Shown piece by piece: positions 8,801 to 14,668 of a stretch of DNA of 24,622 nt; within the stretch, counting starts at the first letter, position 1; the number at the start of each line of letters is the position of its first letter. The notes under the pieces are model-generated. The model saw nothing but the letters and a program-made list of their open reading frames with translations, had not been told where the DNA came from and made no database searches. Source of the stretch: CAG-103 sp963627135 (lineage in GTDB: Bacteria; Bacillota; Clostridia; Oscillospirales; Oscillospiraceae); contig CAVFZY010000030.1 of NCBI GenBank assembly GCA_963627135.1, positions 1-24,622 of the forward strand, in the 5' to 3' direction. Both the position numbers and the translations under genes were made by a program.

Positions 8801-9136
8801 GCGGGCGGCCGCGCCGAACAGCCGCAGCCGTGGCGCCACCTGTCCCAGCGCCAGCGCCATGCACAGCAGCCGCCCGCCCTGATCGAGCGGCGGCGCCTCG
8901 CCCGCGCCGGTCTCGGCCGCGACGCGGCGCGCCAGCCCCGTGAAGCTCAGCACCTCGGCGTACAGACTCAGGCTGTCGCCGCAGGCGGCGCACAGCGCGC
9001 GCTCGGCCTCGTGGCTGTATTGCTCCGGCACGAGCAGTACCTGCCCCGGCGTGCGCGCCGCGACGGCCGTGCGGATGCGCCCCATGAGCAGATCGGTCTT
9101 GCCGCTGGCGGCAGGGCCATAGAGCAGGTGCAGCAT
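5813..9136 (-). CDS. addB: ATP-dependent nuclease subunit B (AddB)
   Basis: This encodes 1107 residues starting MLHLLYGPAASGKTDLL. The frame is open 35 codons further upstream to 9241, but AAGGAGGG sits 5 bases before the 9136 ATG and AddB proteins begin with this Walker A segment (GPAASGKT, residues 7-14). The C-terminal nuclease has RVVDYKTGRK. Iron-sulfur cysteines typical of AddB are present: one in SACRYAYFLQYGL and a cluster in ACTHCDYLTVC. The partner is AddA, whose gene overlaps the 3' end. The helicase half of AddB normally recognises Chi and does not translocate. About 76 bases upstream the IS3-family element begins, so the native upstream region is cut short; TATGCTATCAT at about 30-40 bases before the start could be a -10 region, but I see no good -35. 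Confidence 0.95.
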   Translation of the reverse strand: MLHLLYGPAASGKTDLLMGRIRTAVAARTPGQVLLVPEQYSHEAERALCAACGDSLSLYAEVLSFTGLARRVAAETGAGEAPPLDQGGRLLCMALALGQVAPRLRLFGAAARRPQMQQTLLGAVDELKTACVTPDALEATAARCPGYLGDKLRDLALVLAAYDAVTAQGHADPTDRLTRLAERIPASALGRTGHFYLDGFTDYTRQELAVVRALLTAGADVTVCLTLDELSGGSEIFGAARRTARILLDMADDCCVQATVAACPARAADTPLRVLEQQLFSYTSAHFDDPAQTITVHTADDLAAECAWAAARALQLVQSGCRWHDIAIAVRGFSDYAPALERMCAYYGVPLYFTRRTDLLQKPLVALIRAAYDIVTGGWDAEDVSAYLRTGLAGLTPEETDTLENYVLLWSIHGSAWTRPAPWQQHPDGYGAPDTDASAARLAEINDLRQRAAGPLRLLGAESSAAATAEAQAMALADFLERLHLAQRLDALAESLRAEGRAALAAEYAQLWELTVNALEQFAAILGGTEMDADTFATLFLRMLACYDIGTIPVALDRVTAGDLDRMRRRGIRHLIVLGASDDRLPRAGEPDGVFSPEERRELLELELDIGGGTDDALWREYDLIYQCVTLPAQTLAVSYPLFDGNGTPTRPSFLVTRISQLFGTLPRPVDPDAQRLLAPAPALELAGRTLRGAADPAAVAARAWFQQHDPAALAALTRAAHTARGKLSPERVRALYGKRLYLSASKAERFSACRYAYFLQYGLKAKPRRPAAFNPPEIGTFFHYVLQRTAQDVTDAGGFAAVTDEQLGRFTDRWTQRYIHDELNDFQEKSARFTYLFRRLCQQVRQVVADMAHELRAGDFVPLDFELNFADPEQIAPITLSDGEVTLNMSGVADRVDGWLHDGKLYLRVVDYKTGRKAFSLSDVWYGMGLQMLLYLFALERSGPARYGHEIVPAGVLYVPARDVLIPADRRLSPEEAARERAGAVRRSGLLLDDAAVLHAMEHSDTPQYLPVSPRRRTDALANAEQLGLLARHIETTLLDLAHELRGGSITADPYFRSGQDTACTHCDYLTVCRFTPGAGGDCHRVLTKLPADKVWSNLKGGAPDA

Positions 9137-9244
9137 AGGATCCCTCCTTACGATTTGGTTCGATGATAGCATATTTGCTGTCCCATTAAAAGGACAGCTG
9201 CGTGACACGCCCCCTGTCAAGTAGACATTTTTTGCGGACACCTG

Positions 9245-10117
9245 TTATGCGGTATAAGCATAACGGGCTTCCATTGGGGTCTGTCCTGTTTTGAGCTGTA
9301 TTCGCTCATTGTTGTAGAAATAAATATATTCGTCCACAAGTTCTTTGGCTTCATCAAAGGTTTGTGGCTTTGCTCTGTAAATACATTCTGTCTTCAGCAT
9401 GCTGAAGAAGTTTTCGGCACCGGCGTTGTCGTAAGGACATCCCAACGAAGACATAGACGGCTTAATGCCGTTTGCTTTAGCAACATTGTAATAGGCTTGA
9501 GAGGTGTATTGAAAGCCGTTGTCACTGTGCAGAATAAGCCCTCCGGAGGGCTTGGCGTTTTTCACCGCCGTGCGCACCGTTTCAATCACCAAGCTTGCCG
9601 GCATTTGCGTTGCATATTTGTAGCCCACAATACTGTTGTCATATAGATCCTTGACCATAGAAAGATACAAAAATCCCTGCTTTGTTTGTATGTAGGAAAT
9701 ATCCGTTACCCACTTTTCATTTGGTCTCGTTGCCTTAAAGTTTCTCATCAATTCGTTGTTGTAATGGGTATAAGCGTTGCAATCATAATGCCGAAACCGT
9801 TTGCGCTTTCGTATGGCAAGCAGATTGTATTTGTGCATGATTCGCAAAACTGCTTTGTGGTTGATGACAAGCCCCGTTTCTCGAAGCAACCAAATCTTAA
9901 CACGGCGGTAGCCGTAGGTTCTGTGCGCTTTTTCGTGGCATTCCACAATTAAATCTGCAATTACTTTGTCTTTGTCGGGTTCATCTTTTTGCTTTAACCA
10001 TTTGTAATATCCGCTGCGAGATACTTCAAGCAGCTTACAGAGTTCTTCAACCGTAAAACGATCTCTGAAACGATGAATCACTTTGTACCGGAGCTCTTTG
10101 CATCCCACCTTTCGCAT
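9245..10117 (-). CDS. IS3-family transposase OrfB (DDE integrase)
   Basis: This encodes 290 residues from the ATG at 10117 (MRKVGCKELRYKVIHRF). It carries the HTH_21-like segment (EVSRSGYYKWLK, then HRTYGYRRVKIWL) and an rve integrase core with the DDE triad in WVTDISYIQT, LHSDNGFQYTS and GAENFFSMLK. The reading frame is -1 relative to OrfA and overlaps it by 40 bases. In this family OrfB is usually made as an OrfAB fusion by programmed -1 frameshifting near the OrfA leucine zipper; a TTTTC run and the internal ATG both lie in the overlap, so frameshift and re-initiation are both possible. Confidence 0.93.
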   Translation of the reverse strand: MRKVGCKELRYKVIHRFRDRFTVEELCKLLEVSRSGYYKWLKQKDEPDKDKVIADLIVECHEKAHRTYGYRRVKIWLLRETGLVINHKAVLRIMHKYNLLAIRKRKRFRHYDCNAYTHYNNELMRNFKATRPNEKWVTDISYIQTKQGFLYLSMVKDLYDNSIVGYKYATQMPASLVIETVRTAVKNAKPSGGLILHSDNGFQYTSQAYYNVAKANGIKPSMSSLGCPYDNAGAENFFSMLKTECIYRAKPQTFDEAKELVDEYIYFYNNERIQLKTGQTPMEARYAYTA

Positions 10118-10548
10118 TCTTCCAGAAAAGCCCGTAATACCTCGTTTTCCATTTCTAATCGGCGTATCTTTTCTTCGGCTGTGTTTGACTGCGGCTTTCT
10201 CGGTCTGCCTCTTTTGCGGGTACTCAGTCCTTCTGCTCCTCGCTTTTGGTAGTCCTGAAACCATTGCTTGAGCATACGGTATTGGATTCCGGTTTCTCTC
10301 GTCAGATCAGCAACGGATATACCATCTTCAAAGTGGCGTTTAATTACTTTTAATTTGTATTCTGCTGAGTAATATTTTGTGTTTTTCAGCGATTCTTTGC
10401 CGTTTTGACGGTAGTCGCGGAGGATGTAACACAGATAGCTCTTGCTGATGTCATATTCCTCACAAATCGCTTTTAATGTCTTATGGTTTTCCTCATGCTC
10501 TCGAATGATGGTAATCTTTTCTTCGTAACTAAACTGGTATTTTCCCAT
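10078..10548 (-). CDS. IS3-family transposase OrfA (HTH)
   Basis: This encodes 156 residues starting MGKYQFSYEEKITIIREHEE. It has two helix-turn-helix units (about residues 20-45 and 75-100, the second VADLTRETGIQYRMLKQWF), a basic RKRGRPRKP linker and a leucine-zipper helix (KIRRLEMENEVLRAFLEE) that multimerises the transposase. This two-HTH OrfA layout is typical of the IS150 group. TATAAT lies about 30 bases upstream, with the matching -35 position falling in the terminal repeat. Purine-rich GAAGGGAA precedes the ATG. Confidence 0.92.
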   Translation of the reverse strand: MGKYQFSYEEKITIIREHEENHKTLKAICEEYDISKSYLCYILRDYRQNGKESLKNTKYYSAEYKLKVIKRHFEDGISVADLTRETGIQYRMLKQWFQDYQKRGAEGLSTRKRGRPRKPQSNTAEEKIRRLEMENEVLRAFLEECERWDAKSSGTK

Positions 10549-10641
10549 TTCCCTTCAACTCCTTGACTCTTTTATTATACATCAAGGTGTCCTATTTTTT
10601 TATGTCTACTTTTTAGGTATCATATCAGCGGCCGGTGCGCC

Positions 10642-11988
10642 TTACCACACCTGCCAGCGCAGGGCAAAGGCGATGAGATAGCCGAGCACGCCGAGCGCGC
10701 TCAGGGCGGTGAGAATGCGGTCGGCGGCGCGCGAGCGCGTACATTGCGCCAGCGCCAGCGGCACCGGCAGCAGCACAAGCAGGTAACGCGGCGCGCTCAG
10801 CAGCCACGTCGCGCCGACGGCGACGATGTAATACGCGAGAAACCATGCCGTCTGGCTCGCGCGCAGCTTCGGCGCGGCCGCGGCCAGCAGGCCGAGCGCG
10901 GCAAAGCACGCGATCAGGTTCGGCAGCCAGAGGCCGAGCGCGTCGCGCCAGCCGCCGGTGGTCAGGCCGCGCAGAAAATAATCCGTCTGGTAGGCGGCGG
11001 TGCTGAAAAACAGGCCCGTGCGCTGGTTCCAGTGCTCGCGCTGGTAGATGAGAAACTGTAAAGGGTCACCCGCCACGCGCCAGTTGATATAGCAATACGC
11101 CGCGAAGCCCAGCGGTACGAGCAGCGCGCCGACGACCTGCCGGACGTCCACCCGGCGGCGCTGCACGGCGTCGTGCACGAGCTCCCACAGCAGCGGCACG
11201 AACAGCAGCAGCCCGAGCGAGCGCGTGAACGCAGCGTATGCCCCGCACAGTCCGCCGAGGATGGGCCTGCGCGTGCGGGCGAGGTAGAGCGCCGCGGCCG
11301 TCAGCAGCAGAAACAGGCTCTCGCTCATGGGCGCGGCGAAGAAAAAGCACCCCGGCGCGAGCGCGAGAAACCGCAGCGTGCGCACCGCGTCGCGGTGCGG
11401 CAGGTCGAGCCGCAGCAGCCGGTAGACCACGCACCCCGCGCCCGCGAAGCACAGCGCCGATGTGAGCAGCCCCGCGCAGATGTCGGACGGGATGAGGCGC
11501 ATCACCGCGCACACCACGAGCGGATAGCCCGGCAGGAACACGAGCTGCACGACGCGGTCGGGGTCGCCGGCGGCGATGTAGCCGTCGCGTGCGATGTCGA
11601 GATAGTGCCGGCTGTCGGTGCAGCGCCAGAATTCGAGCGCCTGCGCAAGCGTTTCGCTCTGCCCGGCGAGGGCGCGGATGCCCCACGTGAGCAGGAGCAG
11701 GACGAGATCGAGCGCGAGCAGCGCAGCGAAAATGCGCGCGCCCATGTGCGCAGGTTCGGCTGTTGGGACGGCGGCGGGCGCATCGTCCCCCCGCTGCCAG
11801 AAGCGCACCCACGCGGGCACGAACCGCAGCCCAACGGCGGCAAACAGCGCCGCACTGCACCCGGCGGCGATGCCGCCCGGGACGGACAGTCCCGGCGTGC
11901 GCACGCACCAGAGCACGAACAGCGTCGCGAGCACGGCAAGGCCCAGCGCATCGAGCACGACGACGGCGCGGCGGGATCGCGGCTGCAT
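10642..11988 (-). CDS. Gpi18/PIG-V-like membrane mannosyltransferase family protein
   Basis: This encodes 448 residues starting MQPRSRRAVVVLDALGL; an earlier start 14 codons upstream is rejected because AGGAGGTG sits 8 bases before the chosen ATG. It is a polytopic membrane protein with about ten hydrophobic segments. PIG-V/Gpi18 (GT-C fold) features are visible: an acidic-His loop DSRHYLDIARDGY (125-137), FLPGYPLVV (151-159) and AAPMSESLFLLLTAAALY (from about 218). Family members use lipid-linked sugars on the outer face of the membrane; bacterial members act in glycolipid or wall-polymer decoration and the substrate here is unknown. It has its own promoter. The IS element begins about 25 bases after its stop and no native terminator is left. 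Confidence 0.8.
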   Translation of the reverse strand: MQPRSRRAVVVLDALGLAVLATLFVLWCVRTPGLSVPGGIAAGCSAALFAAVGLRFVPAWVRFWQRGDDAPAAVPTAEPAHMGARIFAALLALDLVLLLLTWGIRALAGQSETLAQALEFWRCTDSRHYLDIARDGYIAAGDPDRVVQLVFLPGYPLVVCAVMRLIPSDICAGLLTSALCFAGAGCVVYRLLRLDLPHRDAVRTLRFLALAPGCFFFAAPMSESLFLLLTAAALYLARTRRPILGGLCGAYAAFTRSLGLLLFVPLLWELVHDAVQRRRVDVRQVVGALLVPLGFAAYCYINWRVAGDPLQFLIYQREHWNQRTGLFFSTAAYQTDYFLRGLTTGGWRDALGLWLPNLIACFAALGLLAAAAPKLRASQTAWFLAYYIVAVGATWLLSAPRYLLVLLPVPLALAQCTRSRAADRILTALSALGVLGYLIAFALRWQVW

Positions 11989-12020
11989 GGCGGCACCTCC
12001 TGACAAAACGAGAATAATAA

Positions 12021-12049
12021 ATTGTAGCACGTGCGGCGGGAAAAGACAA
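12021..12049 (-). promoter_or_regulatory. Promoter of the Gpi18-like gene
   Basis: Minus strand: TTGTCT (12044-12049), a 17-base spacer, then TACAAT (12021-12026), about 33 bases before the gene start. The -35 lies in the 3' arm and U-tract of the terminator of the small gene upstream. Confidence 0.6.
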
Positions 12050-12078
12050 TGACGCGGTCATTTCACCGCGTCATTGTC
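12041..12078 (-). terminator. Terminator overlapping the end of the 45-codon gene
   Basis: A 14-bp perfect stem (12045-12058 with 12065-12078, minus-strand 5' arm GACAATGACGCGGT) has a 6-base loop and is followed on the minus strand by TTTTCCC. The last codons of the small gene form the 5' arm and its stop codon spans the loop and the first base of the 3' arm. Confidence 0.85.
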
Positions 12079-12195
12079 CTGCTTTGTGTCCATAAGATAC
12101 TTCTCTTCACAGGTACGCTGCGCATCGATCAGGATCTGAATTGCGCGCTCTGTTGCCCGGAACAGTATTTGGTATAACTCCTGATAATCCGGCAT
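12058..12195 (-). CDS. Small hypothetical protein, 45 residues
   Basis: The protein starts MPDYQELYQILFRATERAIQ, continues ILIDAQRTCEEKYL and ends QDNDAVK. GGAGGTG lies 6 bases before the ATG and a consensus-like promoter with a 17-base spacer lies upstream, so despite its size this is well supported as a gene. It is predicted to be a single amphipathic helix, acidic overall, with no signal peptide or membrane segment. I have the impression that similar small proteins occur beside XRE regulators in gut Clostridia, but cannot assign a function. It is divergent from the XRE gene at 12287 and shares operator-like sites with it, so the two probably form one regulatory module. Confidence 0.75.
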   Translation of the reverse strand: MPDYQELYQILFRATERAIQILIDAQRTCEEKYLMDTKQDNDAVK

Positions 12196-12214
12196 GGTGT
12201 TCACCTCCAAATTA

Positions 12215-12243
12215 AGAATAGAACAAAATAATCTAAATGTAAA
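12215..12243 (-). promoter_or_regulatory. Promoter of the 45-codon gene
   Basis: Minus strand: TTTACA (12238-12243), a 17-base spacer, then TATTCT (12215-12220), with the ribosome site just downstream. One operator-like site lies within the spacer. Confidence 0.75.
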
Positions 12244-12259
12244 TAGAACAGTTTGTTCT
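12220..12259. promoter_or_regulatory. Two operator-like sites, likely for the XRE regulator
   Basis: A perfect dyad AGAACAGTTTGTTCT (12245-12259) and a degenerate copy AGAACAAAATAATCT (12220-12234) start 25 bases apart. One lies in the spacer of the small-gene promoter; the other lies just upstream of the XRE gene's -10. Binding by the XRE protein is inferred from position and symmetry. Confidence 0.6.
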
Positions 12260-12263
12260 TTCT

Positions 12264-12269
12264 TATACT
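12264..12269 (+). promoter_or_regulatory. -10 element of the XRE gene
   Basis: TATACT lies 17 bases before the ATG. There is no recognisable -35 at the expected place (AAATAG), where the perfect operator dyad begins. The transcript leader would be only about 11 bases, beginning near the GGTGA ribosome site. Confidence 0.45.
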
Positions 12270-12286
12270 GTCACCGGTGATGCAAC

Positions 12287-12520
12287 ATGGAACGATATCC
12301 ACGGCTGCGCGATCTGCGCGAGGACGCAGACCTCACGCAGGCGCAGGTCGGGCAGACACTGCACCTGACGCAGCGGGCCTATGCCTACTATGAGAGCGGG
12401 CAGCGGATGCTGCCGCCGCAGGTGCTGTGTGCGCTGGCGCGGTTTTACGGGGTGAGCGTGGACTACCTGCTCGGCGAGACGGATGTGCGCACGCGCTATC
12501 CGGCGGCGAAAAAGCTGTAA
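12287..12520 (+). CDS. XRE-family helix-turn-helix regulator
   Basis: This is a 77-residue protein starting MERYPRLRDLREDADLTQAQ. It is essentially one HTH_3 domain: RDLREDADLTQAQVGQTLHL, then TQRAYAYYESGQRMLPPQVL, then ARFYGVSVDYLLGETD, closely following the Cro/CI-like consensus. No sensor or protease domain is attached. The short length and paired operator-like sites in the divergent promoter suggest it represses itself and the 45-codon gene. GGTGA lies 6 bases before the ATG. The gene is followed directly by a palindromic repeat that may end its transcript. Confidence 0.93.
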   Translation: MERYPRLRDLREDADLTQAQVGQTLHLTQRAYAYYESGQRMLPPQVLCALARFYGVSVDYLLGETDVRTRYPAAKKL

Positions 12521-12543
12521 GGGACGGGAGCGCACCTTTCAAG

Positions 12544-12700
12544 CCTTCCCCTCGAAGGGGAAGGTGGCGCGGCGGTCACGTCGCGACGGATGAGGTGGAC
12601 GTTGGATGCGCGGCACATGACCGGCAGCGCTGGAGGAAACCACGGCCTTTCCACCTCATCTGCCTCGCACGGCTCGGCACCTTCTCCTCAAGGAGAAGGA
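12544..12700. repeat. Palindromic interspersed (MITE-like) repeat
   Basis: About 157 bases with imperfect long inverted arms. The left arm starts with the hairpin CCTTCCCCTCGAAGGGGAAG (12544-12564) and runs to GATGAGGTGG (about 12599). The right arm starts CCACCTCATC (about 12651) and ends with the hairpin CCTTCTCCTCAAGGAGAAGG (12680-12699). Each arm is thus a hairpin inside a larger fold. Non-coding. I associate this style of element (GGGGAAGGTGGC ... GATGAGGTGG) with many copies in gut Clostridia; copy number cannot be seen here. I see nothing else in the following 120 bases. Confidence 0.75.
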
Positions 12701-12821
12701 AGCGCCTTACGGCGATGCAGGATCTGATCCGAGGTGGGCCTTGCCCCCTCGGACTCCCCTGCGGCGCAAGTATCTCTGAAATAATGCACCATTCGTTTGG
12801 TAAGGAAAGGACTTCAGACGC

Positions 12822-12855
12822 AAAAACGGGGCTGACCGGCCGGTCAGCCCCGTTT
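12822..12855 (-). terminator. Terminator of the aconitase X operon
   Basis: A 32-base perfect palindrome (12824-12855, half-site AAACGGGGCTGACCGG) is followed on the minus strand by a run of five T. It lies about 18 bases after the stop of the small-subunit gene. Confidence 0.9.
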
Positions 12856-12872
12856 CCTGGTTTTCAAAAGCG

Positions 12873-13313
12873 TTATGCCACCTCGACGACGCCGCCGTCG
12901 AGCACGCGCACGGTCTGCCCCGTCTGCACGGCGGCGAGAAACTCATCGCCCAGGCAGTCGATGACCGGCATGTCGGCGTCCGTCCACACGGACGCGAGGA
13001 TCGCGCCCGAGGCTGCCAGCGAGTCGATGTGCTTGGAAAAGAGCATGCATGCCGGCTGCTGCCCGGAGGCGCAGGCCGTGTAGAGCACCATGCCGCCGGT
13101 GGTCGAGCCGATCGTCTCCGGCAGGCACAGAGCCTTGCCGATCATCGGCTTTTTATACAGGTCGGGGTTGTTCTGGTCGCCGCATTTGACCTGCTTGTCG
13201 TGGAACATCAAGGCCATCTGGTAGCTGGCGAGCGTGTTGAAGCCGCCGTGCGACACGAGGGCTTCCGCCTCGCACGTGCCGGGGCAGATGACGCGACCCT
13301 GAAACTGTTTCAT
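12873..13313 (-). CDS. Aconitase X small (swivel) subunit, DUF126 family
   Basis: This is a 146-residue protein starting MKQFQGRVICPGTCEAEAL. It matches the AcnX swivel family (formerly DUF126) in the opening ...GRVICPGTCEAEALVS, in DQNNPDLYKKPMIGKALCLP, in the substrate-loop GSTTGGMVLYTA and in SLAASGAILASVWTDADMP. The small subunit pairs with the catalytic large subunit encoded just upstream; the gap between the large-subunit stop and this ATG is a single base, so translation is probably coupled. Known AcnX enzymes dehydrate cis-3-hydroxy-L-proline (bacteria) or mevalonate 5-phosphate (archaea). Which reaction applies here cannot be read from sequence, and no proline-pathway or mevalonate gene is nearby. 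Confidence 0.9.
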   Translation of the reverse strand: MKQFQGRVICPGTCEAEALVSHGGFNTLASYQMALMFHDKQVKCGDQNNPDLYKKPMIGKALCLPETIGSTTGGMVLYTACASGQQPACMLFSKHIDSLAASGAILASVWTDADMPVIDCLGDEFLAAVQTGQTVRVLDGGVVEVA

Positions 13314-13314
13314 A

Positions 13315-14589
13315 TTAGTTGGCCCCCTTCGTAATCATGGTGATGATCTCTTCCTCGGTGTAGTAGCGCGCGGTCGTATACGTGCGCAGCTTGTTCGACG
13401 AGGTGATGACGGGCATGGCTTTGCTGAGCGGGTTGTTCATGTACATGAGCGGGCAGATGTAGCTGAGCACGACGCCGGTGTTGCGCAGGCGCGGGGCGTA
13501 GGCCGTCTTTTCAAATTCCTCGATGACGCCGGGCGCGGCGGTGAACACCGTCGGGATGCAGACCTTGCGCTGGCCGTGCGCCCGGAGGCTGGCCTCGACG
13601 CGCTCGGTCGTGTCGATGAGCTGGTGGAGCGTCATGTGCGGGCAGCCCATGAAGCACAGCTTCGGCTTGGCGTTGCGGTTCTTCCACACGCACGGGTAGC
13701 TCTCGCGCACGCGCTGGAGCTCCGCGTCGTCGATGACATACACCGGCGCACCGTCGCGGATGAGCGCCTCGCCCTGCTGCACGGCCTCGGGCGTGAGGTG
13801 CTCGATGTGGTACAGGCCCACGGCGCCGTTGGACGCGGTGGCCGCGCCGAAGTCCTTGAGATAGGCGATGGCGTCCTCATTGATCTCCGTGCCGATCCAC
13901 TGGTCGAGCCCCTTGACATACGGCACCTTTTCCATGACCTTCATGCCGATGGCGGAGCCGAGCAGCTGCGGCTCGGGCTTTTTCGTTGTGCGCACCTCGA
14001 CGATCCAGTCGGCCCGGCGTCCGTCGTCGGTCAGGAAGCCGAAATACGGCACGCAGCCCGCGATGGAGCCCATGAGCTCGATCATGCCGGAGTTGCGGTT
14101 GCAGCGCGCGCCGAGCACACTGTTGGCGTACACCACGGCGGACGACTCCGCCCACGAGAGCACCTCGCCCTGCTTGGGCTTGTTGCCCACCTCGTCGAGG
14201 TAGCAGGTGCAGGTGTAGTCCTTGTCGCCGAGGATGCCGAGCTTTCCCAGCTGGGTCTCGTAGCGCGCCTGCTGCTTATACATGAACTGGTGGAACACCA
14301 GGTCCTGCAGCGGGTTCGAGGGGACGTTCTTGTCGAGCGGGAGCGGGTCGGCGGTGAATTTCTGCTCGGAAAATGCGCCGGCTTCGATCAGCTGGTCATA
14401 CAGGTCGTAGACCGGTTTCATGGCGTTGATGCCGAAGCTGATGACCGTGTGGCCGTAGGTGCTCGTGACGGGCACCATCTTTTCCGCGCCGAAGGCGTCG
14501 CCGTACATGACGAGCGTTTTCATGACCTTGGCCATGACGGCGCCCTTGCTGCCGTCGAGCACGGCCTGCTGTTCGGGTGTCAGTTTCAT
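13315..14589 (-). CDS. Aconitase X large (catalytic) subunit, DUF521 family
   Basis: This is a 424-residue protein starting MKLTPEQQAVLDGSKG. The frame is open 16 codons further up, but AAGGAGG lies 10 bases before this ATG and the MKLTxEE-type opening is usual for the family. AcnX hallmarks: MVPVTSTYGHTV (38-49), a conserved SWAESSAVVYANSVLGARCN (145-164) with Cys163, LCFMGCPHMT (311-320) with Cys312 and Cys316, and SYICPLMYM (376-384) with Cys379. AcnX proteins hold an iron-sulfur cluster, and these cysteines are candidate ligands. The product is a hydro-lyase; the substrate is unknown. It forms an operon with the small subunit, with its own promoter and terminator. Confidence 0.92.
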   Translation of the reverse strand: MKLTPEQQAVLDGSKGAVMAKVMKTLVMYGDAFGAEKMVPVTSTYGHTVISFGINAMKPVYDLYDQLIEAGAFSEQKFTADPLPLDKNVPSNPLQDLVFHQFMYKQQARYETQLGKLGILGDKDYTCTCYLDEVGNKPKQGEVLSWAESSAVVYANSVLGARCNRNSGMIELMGSIAGCVPYFGFLTDDGRRADWIVEVRTTKKPEPQLLGSAIGMKVMEKVPYVKGLDQWIGTEINEDAIAYLKDFGAATASNGAVGLYHIEHLTPEAVQQGEALIRDGAPVYVIDDAELQRVRESYPCVWKNRNAKPKLCFMGCPHMTLHQLIDTTERVEASLRAHGQRKVCIPTVFTAAPGVIEEFEKTAYAPRLRNTGVVLSYICPLMYMNNPLSKAMPVITSSNKLRTYTTARYYTEEEIITMITKGAN

Positions 14590-14627
14590 GGGGAATCGAC
14601 CTCCTTGTGAACTCACTTTCTGTGAAT

Positions 14628-14640
14628 TTCTTGACAAGAA
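14628..14640. promoter_or_regulatory. Dyad at the start site of the aconitase X operon
   Basis: TTCTTGACAAGAA is a perfect palindrome touching the downstream edge of the -10 box, where a repressor would block initiation. A weaker TTCAC/GTGA dyad follows at about 14611-14626. No regulator gene lies next to it, so this is only a candidate operator. Confidence 0.35.
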
Positions 14641-14668
14641 TTATAGCCCTATTTGGGCAAAAATGCAA
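14640..14668 (-). promoter_or_regulatory. Aconitase X operon promoter
   Basis: Minus strand: TTGCAT (14663-14668), a 17-base spacer, then TATAAT (14640-14645), about 50 bases before the start codon. It is one of the strongest promoters in the window. Confidence 0.8.

Larger units (their letters stand above)
9213..10617 (-). mobile_element. IS3-family insertion sequence (IS150-like)
   Basis: The element is about 1.4 kb, clearly AT-richer than its surroundings, with two overlapping transposase frames on the minus strand. The ends are imperfect inverted repeats: both contain AAGTAGACAT near the tip and GGACACCT about 20 bases inward (9219 inward on the left; 10611 inward on the right). Outer bases differ (TGTC against TAAA), so the exact tips are uncertain by a few bases. 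I do not see a matching target-site duplication. Both frames look intact, so it may be active. Confidence 0.88.

Noticed and set aside
2302..9166. Very long open frames antisense to addA and addB (for example 3499-5874 and 6575-9166 on the plus strand)
   Set aside because: They are shadows of GC-rich coding sequence: their translations are Arg-rich and low in complexity, while the opposite strand carries complete AddA and AddB motifs.
9137..9241. Upstream extension of AddB to 9241
   Set aside because: The extra 35 residues cross the IS end and lack family similarity, while AAGGAGGG sits right before the MLHLLYGPAASGKT start.
12707..12946. A 79-residue minus-strand frame across the aconitase X terminator
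   Set aside because: It runs through a strong terminator and into the small-subunit gene in another frame, with no ribosome site or motif.
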